A DNA stretch of 64,000 nucleotides from Alphaproteobacteria bacterium. Its GTDB lineage: Bacteria; Pseudomonadota; Alphaproteobacteria; UBA6615. The notes under the pieces were generated by a model. The model did not search any database. It was not told the DNA's origin and worked only from the letters and a program-made list of their open reading frames with translations. The position numbers and the translations under genes were made by a program. Location: contig JAJFIX010000037.1 of NCBI GenBank assembly GCA_021774575.1, positions 1 through 64,000 of the forward strand. The letters run 5' to 3'. How positions within the stretch are numbered: position 1 is the first letter of the stretch; every line of letters begins with the position of its first letter. This document shows positions 54,148-62,844 of the stretch, piece by piece.

Positions 54148-54777
54148 ATGAGCGAGCCCCAGTCGTCGGCCTATCCGGGCGCCTTTGCGCCGCGCACCCG
54201 CTGGGTGCTGATTTTCGTGCTGGCCTATGTCGGCGCGGCCATAGGGGCTGCGATCTATGCGCTGAACCTAGAGTTCATCTTTTACAGTCTGGCCGTTGTT
54301 TTGATCATCGCCCTGGTCGGCTATATGGATACCCGGGTGCGGTTCGGCCAATTGGCGCTGTGGGGGCTGGCACTATGGGGCCTGGCCCATCTTGCCGGCG
54401 GCCAGGTGCCGATCCCAATGGCCGTGACCGAGCCCGATAAATCCCCCGTCCTCTATAATTTGCGCCTGCTGCCTTGGTTGCCGAAATATGACCAGATCAT
54501 TCACGCCTATGGGTTTGCCATGAGCGTCTTGGTTGCCCATGAAGCGATGAGCGCCCATTTCGGCCGGGTCCTTCGTGTCGGCTGGGCGATCGGCGCGGTT
54601 TTATTCCTGGTCGGTCTGGGCCTTGGAGCGGTCAATGAAATTATTGAATTCGTGGCCGTGCTCGCCGTGCCCGAAACAAATGTCGGCGGCTATGTGAATA
54701 CCGGCTGGGACCTGGTGAGCAACGGCGTCGGCGCCCTGGCCGCCGTCTTACTCCTGCGCTGGCGAAACGCGAGTTAA
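54148..54777 (+). CDS. DUF2238 (YjdF-like) membrane protein
   Basis: About 209 residues from MSEPQSSAY; the longer track frame overlaps the VOC gene and is rejected. Around five membrane helices (WVLIFVLAYVGAAIGAAIYAL, FYSLAVVLIIALVGYMD, AIGAVLFLVGLGLGAVNEIIEF, and others). YDQIIHAYGFAM, GAVNEIIEF and VNTGWDLVSNGVGALAA match the DUF2238 signature. Function unknown. The hydroxylase gene follows 28 nt later. Confidence 0.82.
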   Translation: MSEPQSSAYPGAFAPRTRWVLIFVLAYVGAAIGAAIYALNLEFIFYSLAVVLIIALVGYMDTRVRFGQLALWGLALWGLAHLAGGQVPIPMAVTEPDKSPVLYNLRLLPWLPKYDQIIHAYGFAMSVLVAHEAMSAHFGRVLRVGWAIGAVLFLVGLGLGAVNEIIEFVAVLAVPETNVGGYVNTGWDLVSNGVGALAAVLLLRWRNAS

Positions 54778-54805
54778 ATTATCTTTTGGGGAAGGGGCGA
54801 GACCG

Positions 54806-55999
54806 ATGAGTGAGCGGCCGATCTTGATCGCCGGTGGCGGTATCGGCGGCTTTGCCGCCGCCCTTGCCCTCAGCCGCCAGGGGTATCCGGTTCACCTTTT
54901 TGAACAGGCGAGCGAATTTGGCGAGGTCGGGGCCGGCATTCAAATTGGCCCCAACGCCTTTAAAATGTTCGACACCCTTAATCTCACCGAGGCCATCAAC
55001 GATGTCGCGGTGTTCCCCGATGCGCTGATTATGCGCGACGCCCTCGATGGCCACGAAATCGTCAACGTGCCGGTTGGGTCGAAAGCATTCCGCGACCGGT
55101 TCAAATATCCCTATGGCGTCATCTATCGACCCGATCTGCACCAGGCGCTGATCCGCGCCTGCAAGGACGACCCCCTGGTCACAACCAGCGTTAACCAGGA
55201 AATTACCGCCTACGAGGATGATGGCGAGACCGTGCGCGCCATCACCAAAGACGGAACCACCCACGAAGGCGCGGCATTGATCGGCGCCGACGGCCTATGG
55301 TCCGGCATACGCCGGCAACTTGTCGGCGACGGCAAGCCGCGCGTGTCGGGCCATATTGCCTATCGCGCCGTCTTGCCAACGCAAGACGTGCCGGAAAATA
55401 TCCGCGACAATAATGTCGTCCTATGGGCCGGACCACGCACCCACTTGGTGCACTACCCCTTGCACCGGGGCGATATTTTCAATCTCGTCGCCGTCTTTCA
55501 TAGCGACCGCTACGAAGAAGGCTGGGATAGCTTCGGCGATTCCGCCGAGCTAGCGACGCGTTTTGCCGGCGAACATGAAGACGTCTTGGCGATGCTGTCC
55601 AAGATCGAAAGCTGGCGCATGTGGGTTTTATGCGACCGCGACCCAATCCGCGATTGGAGCCGAGGTCGAGTGACACTGCTCGGCGACGCCGCCCACCCAA
55701 TGCTGCAATATCTCGCCCAAGGCGCCTGCATGGCGATCGAGGACGGCGTGTGCCTCGCCGCTCAATTGACGGCCCATAAGGGAAATTTCGCCGCCGCATT
55801 TTTAGCCTACCAGCAGGCCCGCTATCTACGTACCGCACGGGTGCAGCTCACCGCACGGCTTTACGGCGACATATACCACGCCGCCGACGCCACCGCCGAC
55901 CTCCGCGACCAGATGCTGCGCGGTCTCGACCCATCAAAGCCCGGCGAGGGGATGGCCTGGCTCTACGAGGGGATAGATGACGCGGGCATGCCTCTGTGA
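54806..55999 (+). CDS. FAD-dependent aromatic hydroxylase (3-hydroxybenzoate 6-hydroxylase-like)
   Basis: 397 residues, class A flavoprotein monooxygenase. ILIAGGGIGGFAAALAL (GxGxxG), then GADGLWSGIRR (the DG motif, about 160) and GRVTLLGDAAHPMLQYLAQGACMAIEDGVCLA (GD motif, about 290). It resembles 3-hydroxybenzoate 6-hydroxylase/salicylate hydroxylase proteins, which insert one oxygen next to a phenol using NADH. If 3-hydroxybenzoate is the substrate, the product is gentisate, and an FAH protein could act later. A partial copy of its sequence lies at 56878. Confidence 0.85.
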   Translation: MSERPILIAGGGIGGFAAALALSRQGYPVHLFEQASEFGEVGAGIQIGPNAFKMFDTLNLTEAINDVAVFPDALIMRDALDGHEIVNVPVGSKAFRDRFKYPYGVIYRPDLHQALIRACKDDPLVTTSVNQEITAYEDDGETVRAITKDGTTHEGAALIGADGLWSGIRRQLVGDGKPRVSGHIAYRAVLPTQDVPENIRDNNVVLWAGPRTHLVHYPLHRGDIFNLVAVFHSDRYEEGWDSFGDSAELATRFAGEHEDVLAMLSKIESWRMWVLCDRDPIRDWSRGRVTLLGDAAHPMLQYLAQGACMAIEDGVCLAAQLTAHKGNFAAAFLAYQQARYLRTARVQLTARLYGDIYHAADATADLRDQMLRGLDPSKPGEGMAWLYEGIDDAGMPL

Positions 56000-56183
56000 G
56001 GTAGATAAAAAAGGTAATGGTAAGGTAAAAAATATGATTATATTAATAATTGTTAATATAGAATATGTAATAAAATATTATTAGGAGTTTAAATTTTGTT
56101 AAGTTCTATGTATTCTGTGCGAATATTTGATGGATTTTGAAATCGAATCCAGTTTTTTTAGTTTGTATCCATAGGAGTATGTA

Positions 56184-56582
56184 ATGTCTAACGTCTTAAA
56201 AAAATATGCAGCGCCGCTTGGCTCGGCGCTTATGGGCTTGGCCCTCGTTCTGGCCGTGTCCGGCGCGTCGCTGGTGCTCACCGGCAATAGTGCCTTTGCT
56301 CAGGAGGATGGTGGCCCGGATGAACGCGTTTTGGTGGGCAGCAACCGATCGGCAGGGTTTAACCAGACGACTCAGGAACAACGTCTTCCGGAGCGCGGAC
56401 AGGGCACTTCTAATCCGACGTCAGAGGAAGTTAATGCCGAAATGGACAGGCGAATTGCTGCCGGGATCGCAAATAGCCGAAGAATAGATGAACTTGTATG
56501 GGCGTCCATTGAGCGTGCACAGAACGAAGCCGTAAGACACGGACTTCCTATTTGCAATAGACATTTTTGTATCCACCCCTGA
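56184..56582 (+). CDS. Small secreted protein, tandem copy 1
   Basis: 132 residues. The first 38 or so form a signal peptide (LGSALMGLALVLAVSGASLVLTGNSAFA) with cleavage expected after AFA. The mature part is hydrophilic and ends ICNRHFCIHP. Residues 1-50 are nearly the same as in the protein at 57170, while the rest differs, except for the Cys pair plus HP at the end. Start defined by TAGGAGTATGTA before ATG, identical in the other copy. No family recognised. The region before it is very AT-rich. A secreted peptide or small effector is possible. Confidence 0.7.
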   Translation: MSNVLKKYAAPLGSALMGLALVLAVSGASLVLTGNSAFAQEDGGPDERVLVGSNRSAGFNQTTQEQRLPERGQGTSNPTSEEVNAEMDRRIAAGIANSRRIDELVWASIERAQNEAVRHGLPICNRHFCIHP

Positions 56583-56784
56583 CCTTAACGCTCGGGTTAT
56601 ATAGTTCTGCAATAAGTTTTAATCATTGCAGGTTTGACAGCGTTCGGGCGACACGTGGGCACCTTGGAGCTATGCGTGTGCGGAGTGGACGAGTGACCGC
56701 CGGAGAAGGAAAATTCTAGGAGGCTATGCCTGTCCACCTAGGAGCGGGGATGGTTTGACTTTCGGTAATTGCTACCCAACTCGG

Positions 56785-56815
56785 AAAACCCCGCCGTCAC
56801 CGGCGGGGTTTTTTA
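56785..56815 (+). terminator. Rho-independent terminator, copy 1
   Basis: CCCCGCCG and CGGCGGGG make a perfect 8-bp stem with TCAC loop, preceded by AAAA and followed by TTTTTT. It lies 200 nt behind tandem gene 1; the space between has no ORF and could be a long 3' UTR or small RNA. Confidence 0.9.
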
Positions 56816-56877
56816 TTCCGACATATCGCTGGTCTATGCACTGACTCGGCCAGAGTAGGGCGCGCCGCCTGCGATGT

Positions 56878-56997
56878 GATCCCGACGAGCTGGCGGCACG
56901 CTTTGCCAGCGAACATGAAGACGTGCTGGCGATGCTCGGCCGATTGGGCTTGGAGCAAAACCGAATCTATCAAAAATCAGGTAAATGGCTCGTGTAA
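56878..56997 (+). pseudogene. Fragment of a second aromatic hydroxylase gene
   Basis: Not in the ORF track. Reads DPDELAARFASEHEDVLAML and continues to a stop after GKWLV. The intact hydroxylase at 54806 has DSAELATRFAGEHEDVLAML at about residue 247. DNA identity over about 65 nt is high, yet several third-position changes show it is not fresh. It lies where the second small secreted gene has its upstream region, so the duplicated block probably included the hydroxylase gene, later deleted. Confidence 0.8.
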
Positions 56998-57169
56998 GTA
57001 GGTAAAAAAAGGTAATAACTTTAGCCTGTTGATCATGCTTGAGGTAAAATGAATTATTTCTATGTATTGATTTTGGTTTTTGTTTGGTCTCGCGTATACT
57101 GAGGGAATATTTGACTGGCTTTGAGGAAAAGCCTGGTTTTTTTTAAGTTCGTGTCCTTAGGAGTATGTA

Positions 57170-57589
57170 ATGTCTGACTTTTTGAAAAAAGCTGCAGCGC
57201 CGCTTGGGTCGGCGCTTATGGGCCTTGCCCTCGTTCTGGCCGTGTCCGGCGCGTCGCTGGTGCTGACCGGCAATAGTGCCTTTGCCCAGGAGGAGGATGG
57301 TGGGCTGGATGAGCGGGTACTGGTGCCAAATAACAAGACTGGGAGTGCGGATACACTGGCCAACGGGATGACGCCCCGTGATCGCCAGGAAGCTAAGGAG
57401 CGCGAGTTCGAAGATTTCGTGCAGTTGTTGGCAGAATCTGGAGGAAGAGCTGAGGCCAGGTGGGAAGAGTATTTATCCCGTGAGCCAGAACGAATTCGAC
57501 GTTTGGAGCAAGCTAGAGCCACAGATGAAGTCCGTAATCGCCGGTATACCGATTGCAGTATATCACATCGTGGTTGTAGGCATCCTTAA
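57170..57589 (+). CDS. Small secreted protein, tandem copy 2
   Basis: 139 residues. Signal peptide region is nearly identical to copy 1 (PLGSALMGLALVLAVSGASL), cleaved after AFA. The mature part is helical and charged (RDRQEAKEREFEDFVQLLAESGG), ending DCSISHRGCRHP: again a Cys pair followed by HP. The long conserved leader with a variable mature region is unlike ordinary housekeeping paralogs. The same AGGAGTATGTA leader stands before ATG. Function unknown. Confidence 0.7.
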   Translation: MSDFLKKAAAPLGSALMGLALVLAVSGASLVLTGNSAFAQEEDGGLDERVLVPNNKTGSADTLANGMTPRDRQEAKEREFEDFVQLLAESGGRAEARWEEYLSREPERIRRLEQARATDEVRNRRYTDCSISHRGCRHP

Positions 57590-57716
57590 TCCCGGCAAAA
57601 GCCCTAGACGTTTGGATCAATCGGGGTAATTGTCCACTTAGGAAAAGGTCAAGAGGGAAGTGCCCTGTTCTTTTGTATATAATATTCTAATCTAGTAAAA
57701 CTTCCGCTCAACTTCA

Positions 57717-57747
57717 GAAAACCCCGCCGTCATTGGCGGGGTTTTTT
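57717..57747 (+). terminator. Rho-independent terminator, copy 2
   Basis: CCCCGCC and GGCGGGG (7 bp, loop GTCATT) with AAA before and TTTTTT after. Nearly the same sequence as the terminator after copy 1. A GTCCACTTAGG word upstream matches GTCCACCTAGG in the same place of unit 1. Confidence 0.9.
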
Positions 57748-57946
57748 AATGCCTATACGTAGTTTACCCGGTCAGGGCGTCGGTCACCGACCCTTAAGCA
57801 GATTTTAAGACTTTCAAAATATAAAATTAATCCATTAGGCCTATTCGTTTCGATAGCGTTCATATCCTATTAAAAACTGTTGTTGTCGGCACCGGCAAAT
57901 GGCGAACGCCCTGCCAACGCCTTTTATTCCATCGGAATTTTGCGTC

Positions 57947-58501
57947 ATGCCCAGATGCCATCATACCCGGAGTCTGCCAGTTGCAATTTTGTTTGCGGTG
58001 GTCACCGCACTCGGAATTGGGCAGGGCGGCGCAATGGGGCCGTGCAGGGGCAGCTCATGTGACAGCGGTGGTGGCACGACGACGGCGACCATATCGGTTG
58101 CCGCCAATGTTGTTTCATTAATCGGCATTGTGACCATCGACGATATGAATTTCGGCGCGGTCTCAGCGATTGCTGCAGGTGAGATTGTTCTGGCCGCCGA
58201 CGGCACTGTTTCGACCACCGGCGGCGCCAGTCATTTGGCTGGGGGCCAGCCCGCTCAATTTGAAATCTCCGGGCAACCGTTTCGCGACTATGTCCTGACC
58301 TTGCCCAAAAAGACGGATTTGACCGCACCCGGCGGGGCGAAAATGACTGTCGACAAATTTGTCGCCGACCAGTCCCGAACTGGCGCGCTCGATGTCGATG
58401 GCAAACTTTTGGTTCGGCTTGGTGCGACCCTAAACATGTCGGCCCAACAACCGCCGGGGACCTATACCGGCACCTTCAGTGTGACCGTCGCCCAAAATTA
58501 G
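57947..58501 (+). CDS. DUF4402 secreted protein
   Basis: About 184 residues from MPRCHHTRSLPVA. Signal peptide SLPVAILFAVVTALGIGQGGA. The mature part has the DUF4402 pattern: ISVAANVVSLIGIVTIDDMNFGAV, then GTVSTTGGASHLAGGQPAQFEISG, YVLTLPK and GATLNMSAQQPPGTYTGTFSVTV. The family is beta-rich and often found as pilus- or surface-layer-like proteins. The gap before it (57590-57946) holds only the terminator at 57717 and nothing else I recognise. Confidence 0.85.
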   Translation: MPRCHHTRSLPVAILFAVVTALGIGQGGAMGPCRGSSCDSGGGTTTATISVAANVVSLIGIVTIDDMNFGAVSAIAAGEIVLAADGTVSTTGGASHLAGGQPAQFEISGQPFRDYVLTLPKKTDLTAPGGAKMTVDKFVADQSRTGALDVDGKLLVRLGATLNMSAQQPPGTYTGTFSVTVAQN

Positions 58502-58540
58502 GGCGCGACGGCGGGACCCTGGCGAGCTATACGGGGCGCC

Positions 58541-59644
58541 ATGAGTGATGTTGAAACCATCGTGATCGGCGCGGGGGTCATCGGTCTGGCGATTGCCCGG
58601 GCGTTGGCCCGGGACGGCCACGAGGTGATCATTTTAGAGTCTTGCCCGGCTATAGGCACGGGGATCAGCGCGCGCAATTCCCAGGTCATTCATGCCGGAC
58701 TTTATTATCCAAAAAATAGTTTAAAGGCGCGGCTCTGCCGTCAGGGGAAATCGCTGCTCTACGATTTTTGCGCAAATTTTGGTGTGCCTCATAAACGACT
58801 TGGAAAATTGATCGTTGCCACGGAACCGACTGAATTGGCGGCCCTGCACGCAATTGGCGTCGCAGCCAAGGATAACGGCGTCGACGACATTGAAATTTTA
58901 ACCGGCGCGGCGGCACGCGACCTTGAACCCGAGCTGCGGGTGGAGGCGGCGCTGCTGTCGCCGTCCACGGGGATTATTGACGTCCCGGCCCTGATGCTGG
59001 CGCTGCTCGGCGACGCCCAATCGGCCGGGGCCGACATGGCGTTGGCCAGCCCCGTCGAGGGCGGCAAAATTGATGCCGGGGGCATCTCTCTGGATGTCGG
59101 TGGCGCGTCCCCGATGACCATCACCTGCGCCAACATGGTCAATGCGGCCGGTCTCGGCGCGGCGCCGCTGGCCCGTACTCTTTCAGGGTTGGCGCCCGAA
59201 TTCGTGCCGCCGAGTTACTATGCCAGGGGCAATTATTTCAGCCTTGCAGGAAAGTCGCCCTTCGGACGCCTGGTTTATCCGGTGCCGCCATCGGGCGGTC
59301 TGGGCACCCATGCGACCCTTGATATGGGCGGCCAGGTTCGATTTGGGCCCGATGTGGAATGGGTCGATCACCCGGATGTCGCGGTCGACCCGGCCCGGGC
59401 GCAGCTGTTTGAAGCGGCAATTCGTCGGTACTGGCCGGGCCTTCCCGATGGGGCCTTGCGACCGGATTTTGCCGGTATTCGGCCCAAGCTCGCCGGACCC
59501 GAAGGCGGCAGCTGGGGAACCGACTTTGTCATCCAGGGGCCAAAGACCCATGGCCATGCGGGATTGGTTAATCTCTATGGCATCGAATCGCCCGGCATGA
59601 CTTCGGCGCTGGCCATTGCAGAGCATGTCGCCAAAATGCTCTGA
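58541..59644 (+). CDS. FAD-dependent oxidoreductase (L-2-hydroxyglutarate oxidase-like)
   Basis: 367 residues, DAO superfamily. TIVIGAGVIGLAIARALARDGHEVIILES (FAD GxGxxG), then GISARNSQVIHAGLYYPKNSLKARLCRQG, matching the LhgO-type SxRNSxVIHxGxYY motif, and IRPKLAGPEGGSWGTDFVI near the end. It oxidises a 2-hydroxy acid, feeding the quinone pool. Convergent with the amidohydrolase gene with 2 nt between stops. Confidence 0.88.
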   Translation: MSDVETIVIGAGVIGLAIARALARDGHEVIILESCPAIGTGISARNSQVIHAGLYYPKNSLKARLCRQGKSLLYDFCANFGVPHKRLGKLIVATEPTELAALHAIGVAAKDNGVDDIEILTGAAARDLEPELRVEAALLSPSTGIIDVPALMLALLGDAQSAGADMALASPVEGGKIDAGGISLDVGGASPMTITCANMVNAAGLGAAPLARTLSGLAPEFVPPSYYARGNYFSLAGKSPFGRLVYPVPPSGGLGTHATLDMGGQVRFGPDVEWVDHPDVAVDPARAQLFEAAIRRYWPGLPDGALRPDFAGIRPKLAGPEGGSWGTDFVIQGPKTHGHAGLVNLYGIESPGMTSALAIAEHVAKML

Positions 59645-59646
59645 GG

Positions 59647-60615
59647 CTACATCCCCAAGATACGTTCGGCATTTCCGTGCAATATCTTGGCTTTGTCTTC
59701 GTTATTTAGCATCAGCCGTTCCATCCATTTCGGCCCCGGCTCGTTGGCGACAAACGGATAGTCGATGGCAAACAGAATGCGATCCGCGCCCAGCTCTTGA
59801 ATACATAGATTGAGCGCCGGATCGGAAAAGAAGCCCGATGTGGTAATATAAAAATGCGCCGAAAAAAGGTCGCGAAAGGCGACCCCGTCATTGCCCGGCC
59901 GGTTGAGCGCCATATCGATCCGCCACATGAGGAAGGGCAGAGTTTCGCCCAGATGCCCGAGAATGATTTTGGTGCCGGGATATTTCTCCAACACACCCGA
60001 TAGAACCAGGCGCAACCCCGCCGTCGCGGTCTCCATGGTAAAACCCCAACCGGCGCTGAGAATGGCCGGAAATTTTTCCGCATAATCTTTGAGATAGATA
60101 TCGACGACGTTTTTATGCGGCGTGGCCGGGTGGAGATAGAGCGGCACCTCCAGCGCCTGAGCCCGCTCGAAAATCGGCCAGAACCGCTGATCGTCGAAAA
60201 ATATCTCGCCGCCGGTCAGGCCGTGGATCATCGCACCCTTGAAATTGAGCTTATCAACGCAGCGTTCCAGCTCGTCAGCGGCGGCCTTTGGGTCGGCGGT
60301 CGGCAGGGCGGCAAACCCCTCGAAGCGTCCGGGAAAGGCGCGGCAAATATCATGCAGATGGTCGTTGGCCGCCGTTGCAACGGCTTTGCCTGTTTCGGCG
60401 TCGAGTTTTTGCGTCGATGGCGCGCCGTGTGAGAGGATTTGCACGTCGATGCCGGCGGCATCCATCGAGTCTATCCGCGCTTGGCCGACTTCTTCGAGCG
60501 CGTCGCGCACAAATCCACCGGTGCGTGCGTCGATGCCTTGGAAATGCGCGGTGACATTTTTATCGTAATAATGCTCCTCAATGGCGATGACCCGCTGCCC
60601 GTTTAAAATCGTCAT
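59647..60615 (-). CDS. ACMSD-like amidohydrolase/decarboxylase
   Basis: About 322 residues from MTILNGQRVIAIEEHYYD. Amidohydrolase_2 marks: IAIEEHYYD, VPLYLHPATPHKNV, YPGTKIILGHLGETLPFLMWRID, FYITTSGFFSDPAL, ILFAIDYPFV. Related to but clearly different from the protein at 40218; the strand-1 motif is EEHYY. Non-oxidative decarboxylation or hydrolysis of an aromatic acid is likely. The track start is 24 residues further out; GGGGAAG before 60615 suits the shorter form. Confidence 0.82.
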   Translation of the reverse strand: MTILNGQRVIAIEEHYYDKNVTAHFQGIDARTGGFVRDALEEVGQARIDSMDAAGIDVQILSHGAPSTQKLDAETGKAVATAANDHLHDICRAFPGRFEGFAALPTADPKAAADELERCVDKLNFKGAMIHGLTGGEIFFDDQRFWPIFERAQALEVPLYLHPATPHKNVVDIYLKDYAEKFPAILSAGWGFTMETATAGLRLVLSGVLEKYPGTKIILGHLGETLPFLMWRIDMALNRPGNDGVAFRDLFSAHFYITTSGFFSDPALNLCIQELGADRILFAIDYPFVANEPGPKWMERLMLNNEDKAKILHGNAERILGM

Positions 60616-60728
60616 TTTGCGCTTCCCCCTAGATGCCCCAACACCAACCGGTGCGTTATAGTTGCACGGGCCGGAGGAATAGGGCATTCATAAATTAGAA
60701 AAGCCGCAGTAAATAGGGAGTGCATTTC

Positions 60729-61763
60729 ATGTCGCTGACGAAAAACACACTATATTCCGTTGCCATAATCGCGCTAAGCATGAGCTTTATCGGATCTGCT
60801 AACGCCCAAAGAGGTGGCGGCGGCGGTGGTGGTGGTACGAGGGCAATCACCCAAATCGAAGGCGATCTCTACCGCTTCCAAAATAATCAGCATTTTTCGA
60901 TTTTCCTGGTGACGTCGGACGGCGTGATCATGGGCGACCCGATTAATCGCGGCGCGGCGGAGTGGCTGAAAGAGGAAATTGCCACCCGGTTCGGGGTCCC
61001 GGTCAAATATGTCGTTTACAGCCATCATCACGCCGATCACGCGTCGGGCGGTGCGGTTTTTGCCGACACCGCGACCCTGATCGGCCATGAAAATATGCTC
61101 GCCCAAATAGCGCCCCCGGCGGATCCGGATGCCGCTCTGCCACCCCGTCTGGCGGCATTGGATGCCAACGAAAACGGCACCGTCGAACTTGATGAAGCCC
61201 AGGGGCAGTTGGCCAACCGGTTTCGCGGCCTCGACGCCAATCGCGATGGATCTCTCAGCGGGTTTGAGCTTGCGGCGGCGCGGGGCGGCGATGTTCTGAG
61301 GCCCGATGAAACCTATACCGATAGCATGACCTTGGAGCTGGGCGGACAAACCGTCGAGTTGCATTACTTTGGCAAGAGCCATTCCGACAATATGACCATC
61401 ATGTATTTCCCGGCTGAAAAAACGGTGTTCACCGTCGATTTCATCACCGTCAATCGACTACCCTTTAGAGATTTTGCCGAAGGGTATTTACCCGACCTTA
61501 TTGAGGCCATTCGCCAGACCGAGGCGCTCGATTTCGATGTTGTTGCGCCGGGTCACGGGGTCCTTGGCAACAGACAAGACGTCGTTGCCCATCGCCAATA
61601 TATCGAGGCCTTGGTCGACCAAGTGAGCCAAGGTATTGCCGATGGCAAATCGGTTGCGGATTTGCAGGGGGAAATTTCTTTTGACCAATATTCCAGCTGG
61701 GCTCAATACGACCAGTGGTTGCCGCTTAATATTGCCGGTGCGTATCGAATATTGAGCGAGTAA
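60729..61763 (+). CDS. Metallo-beta-lactamase-fold hydrolase with EF-hand insertion
   Basis: About 344 residues. Signal peptide LYSVAIIALSMSFIGSANA, then a poly-Gly run. The MBL metal site is HHHADH (about 98-103); TVFTVDFI and APGHG supply later ligands. Between the first and second ligand regions a stretch of about 70 residues carries two EF-hand-type loops, LDANENGTVELDE and LDANRDGSLSGFE, as in calcium-binding pairs. It is exported and may be a Ca-sensitive hydrolase. Start at 60729 (ATG) has GGGAG at the right distance; GTG at 60720 is the track start. Five nt separate its stop from the convergent reductase gene. Confidence 0.85.
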   Translation: MSLTKNTLYSVAIIALSMSFIGSANAQRGGGGGGGGTRAITQIEGDLYRFQNNQHFSIFLVTSDGVIMGDPINRGAAEWLKEEIATRFGVPVKYVVYSHHHADHASGGAVFADTATLIGHENMLAQIAPPADPDAALPPRLAALDANENGTVELDEAQGQLANRFRGLDANRDGSLSGFELAAARGGDVLRPDETYTDSMTLELGGQTVELHYFGKSHSDNMTIMYFPAEKTVFTVDFITVNRLPFRDFAEGYLPDLIEAIRQTEALDFDVVAPGHGVLGNRQDVVAHRQYIEALVDQVSQGIADGKSVADLQGEISFDQYSSWAQYDQWLPLNIAGAYRILSE

Positions 61764-61768
61764 TTGCC

Positions 61769-62743
61769 CTAGAGATCCAGCACGAGGACCTCACCGGCGG
61801 CGGCGCGCGAGACGCAAGTTTGCAACTGCGTCTTGCGCTCGTCGTCGTCCAGGCATTCGTCGCGATGATCGACCTCGCCTGCGGTGTAGGTAGCAACACA
61901 ATTGCCGCACCAGCCTTCTTCGCAGGCTGAGGGCAACATGATCCCATTGTCGCGCAAGACCTCGAAAATAGATTGGTCGGCGGGCACGGCAAGCTGTTTG
62001 CCGTTTGACATCAATTTGATCTCAAACGGCTGGTCACCCTGGGCGGCTTGGGCGATAGTCTGTTTTTCTTCATCGGACCGGGTACTGGAAAATAGTTCGA
62101 AATGGACCGTGCCGTCGGGCCAATGGCGCGCCGCCTCGCGGGTTGCATTAAGTAGTCCGCCTGGCCCGCAAATATAGAGATGCTGGCCGTCATCGGGTTG
62201 GGCCAATATTTCGTTGAGTTTGATCCCCTTCGACGGGTCGCCGCCGTCGAAATGGAAGGTGACATGCTCGGCAAACAGGGTTTCGATTTCGTCGGCAAAG
62301 GCGGTGCCTTGGCGGGCCTTACTGCAGTAATGCAGGTGAAAATCCGCGCCCTGACTTTTTAATGTGTGGCTCATGGCAAGGAGCGGTGTCACGCCAATGC
62401 CCCCGGCAATCAGCAGATGTTTTTTCGCCGTTTCGGCTAGGTGAAAATTATTCTGCGGTTGACTTGCGGTCAGTATGTCGCCCACCGCAACGACGTCATG
62501 CATATATTTTGACCCGCCTTCACCACCCTCTTCGCGCAATATAGCGGTCAGGTAATGGTCCCGCACCGCCGGGTCGCCGGCCAGGGAATAGGATTTCTTT
62601 AACGCGCCATTGAGAGTGAAAACCAGATGAGCGCCCGCCGTCCATTCGGGCAGCAAAGCCCCATCTCCGGACTCAAGCCAAAACGACTTGATACCCGAGG
62701 TCAAAGTCTCAATTTTTGTCACACGTAAATTCAGATCAGCCAT
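61769..62743 (-). CDS. PDR-family oxygenase reductase (VanB/phthalate dioxygenase reductase-like)
   Basis: About 324 residues. Order: flavin domain (LKKSYSLAGDPAVRDHYL), NAD domain (HLLIAGGIGVTPLLAMSHTL), then a C-terminal plant-type [2Fe-2S] ferredoxin: SACEEGWCGNCVATYTAGEVDH and LQTCVSRA. This is the single-chain reductase that feeds electrons to Rieske oxygenases such as vanillate demethylase. No Rieske oxygenase gene is in the window, so its partner lies elsewhere. Start MADLNLRV at 62743 is better than the track start. Confidence 0.9.
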   Translation of the reverse strand: MADLNLRVTKIETLTSGIKSFWLESGDGALLPEWTAGAHLVFTLNGALKKSYSLAGDPAVRDHYLTAILREEGGEGGSKYMHDVVAVGDILTASQPQNNFHLAETAKKHLLIAGGIGVTPLLAMSHTLKSQGADFHLHYCSKARQGTAFADEIETLFAEHVTFHFDGGDPSKGIKLNEILAQPDDGQHLYICGPGGLLNATREAARHWPDGTVHFELFSSTRSDEEKQTIAQAAQGDQPFEIKLMSNGKQLAVPADQSIFEVLRDNGIMLPSACEEGWCGNCVATYTAGEVDHRDECLDDDERKTQLQTCVSRAAAGEVLVLDL

Positions 62744-62844
62744 CAAAAACCCCATCACCAAATCATCCGGGATTAATTGCTCTGATCAATCATTAGTGTC
62801 AACTATTATCGCCGGTCAGCCGAGAAACAGGTCAGGCCAGGGCC

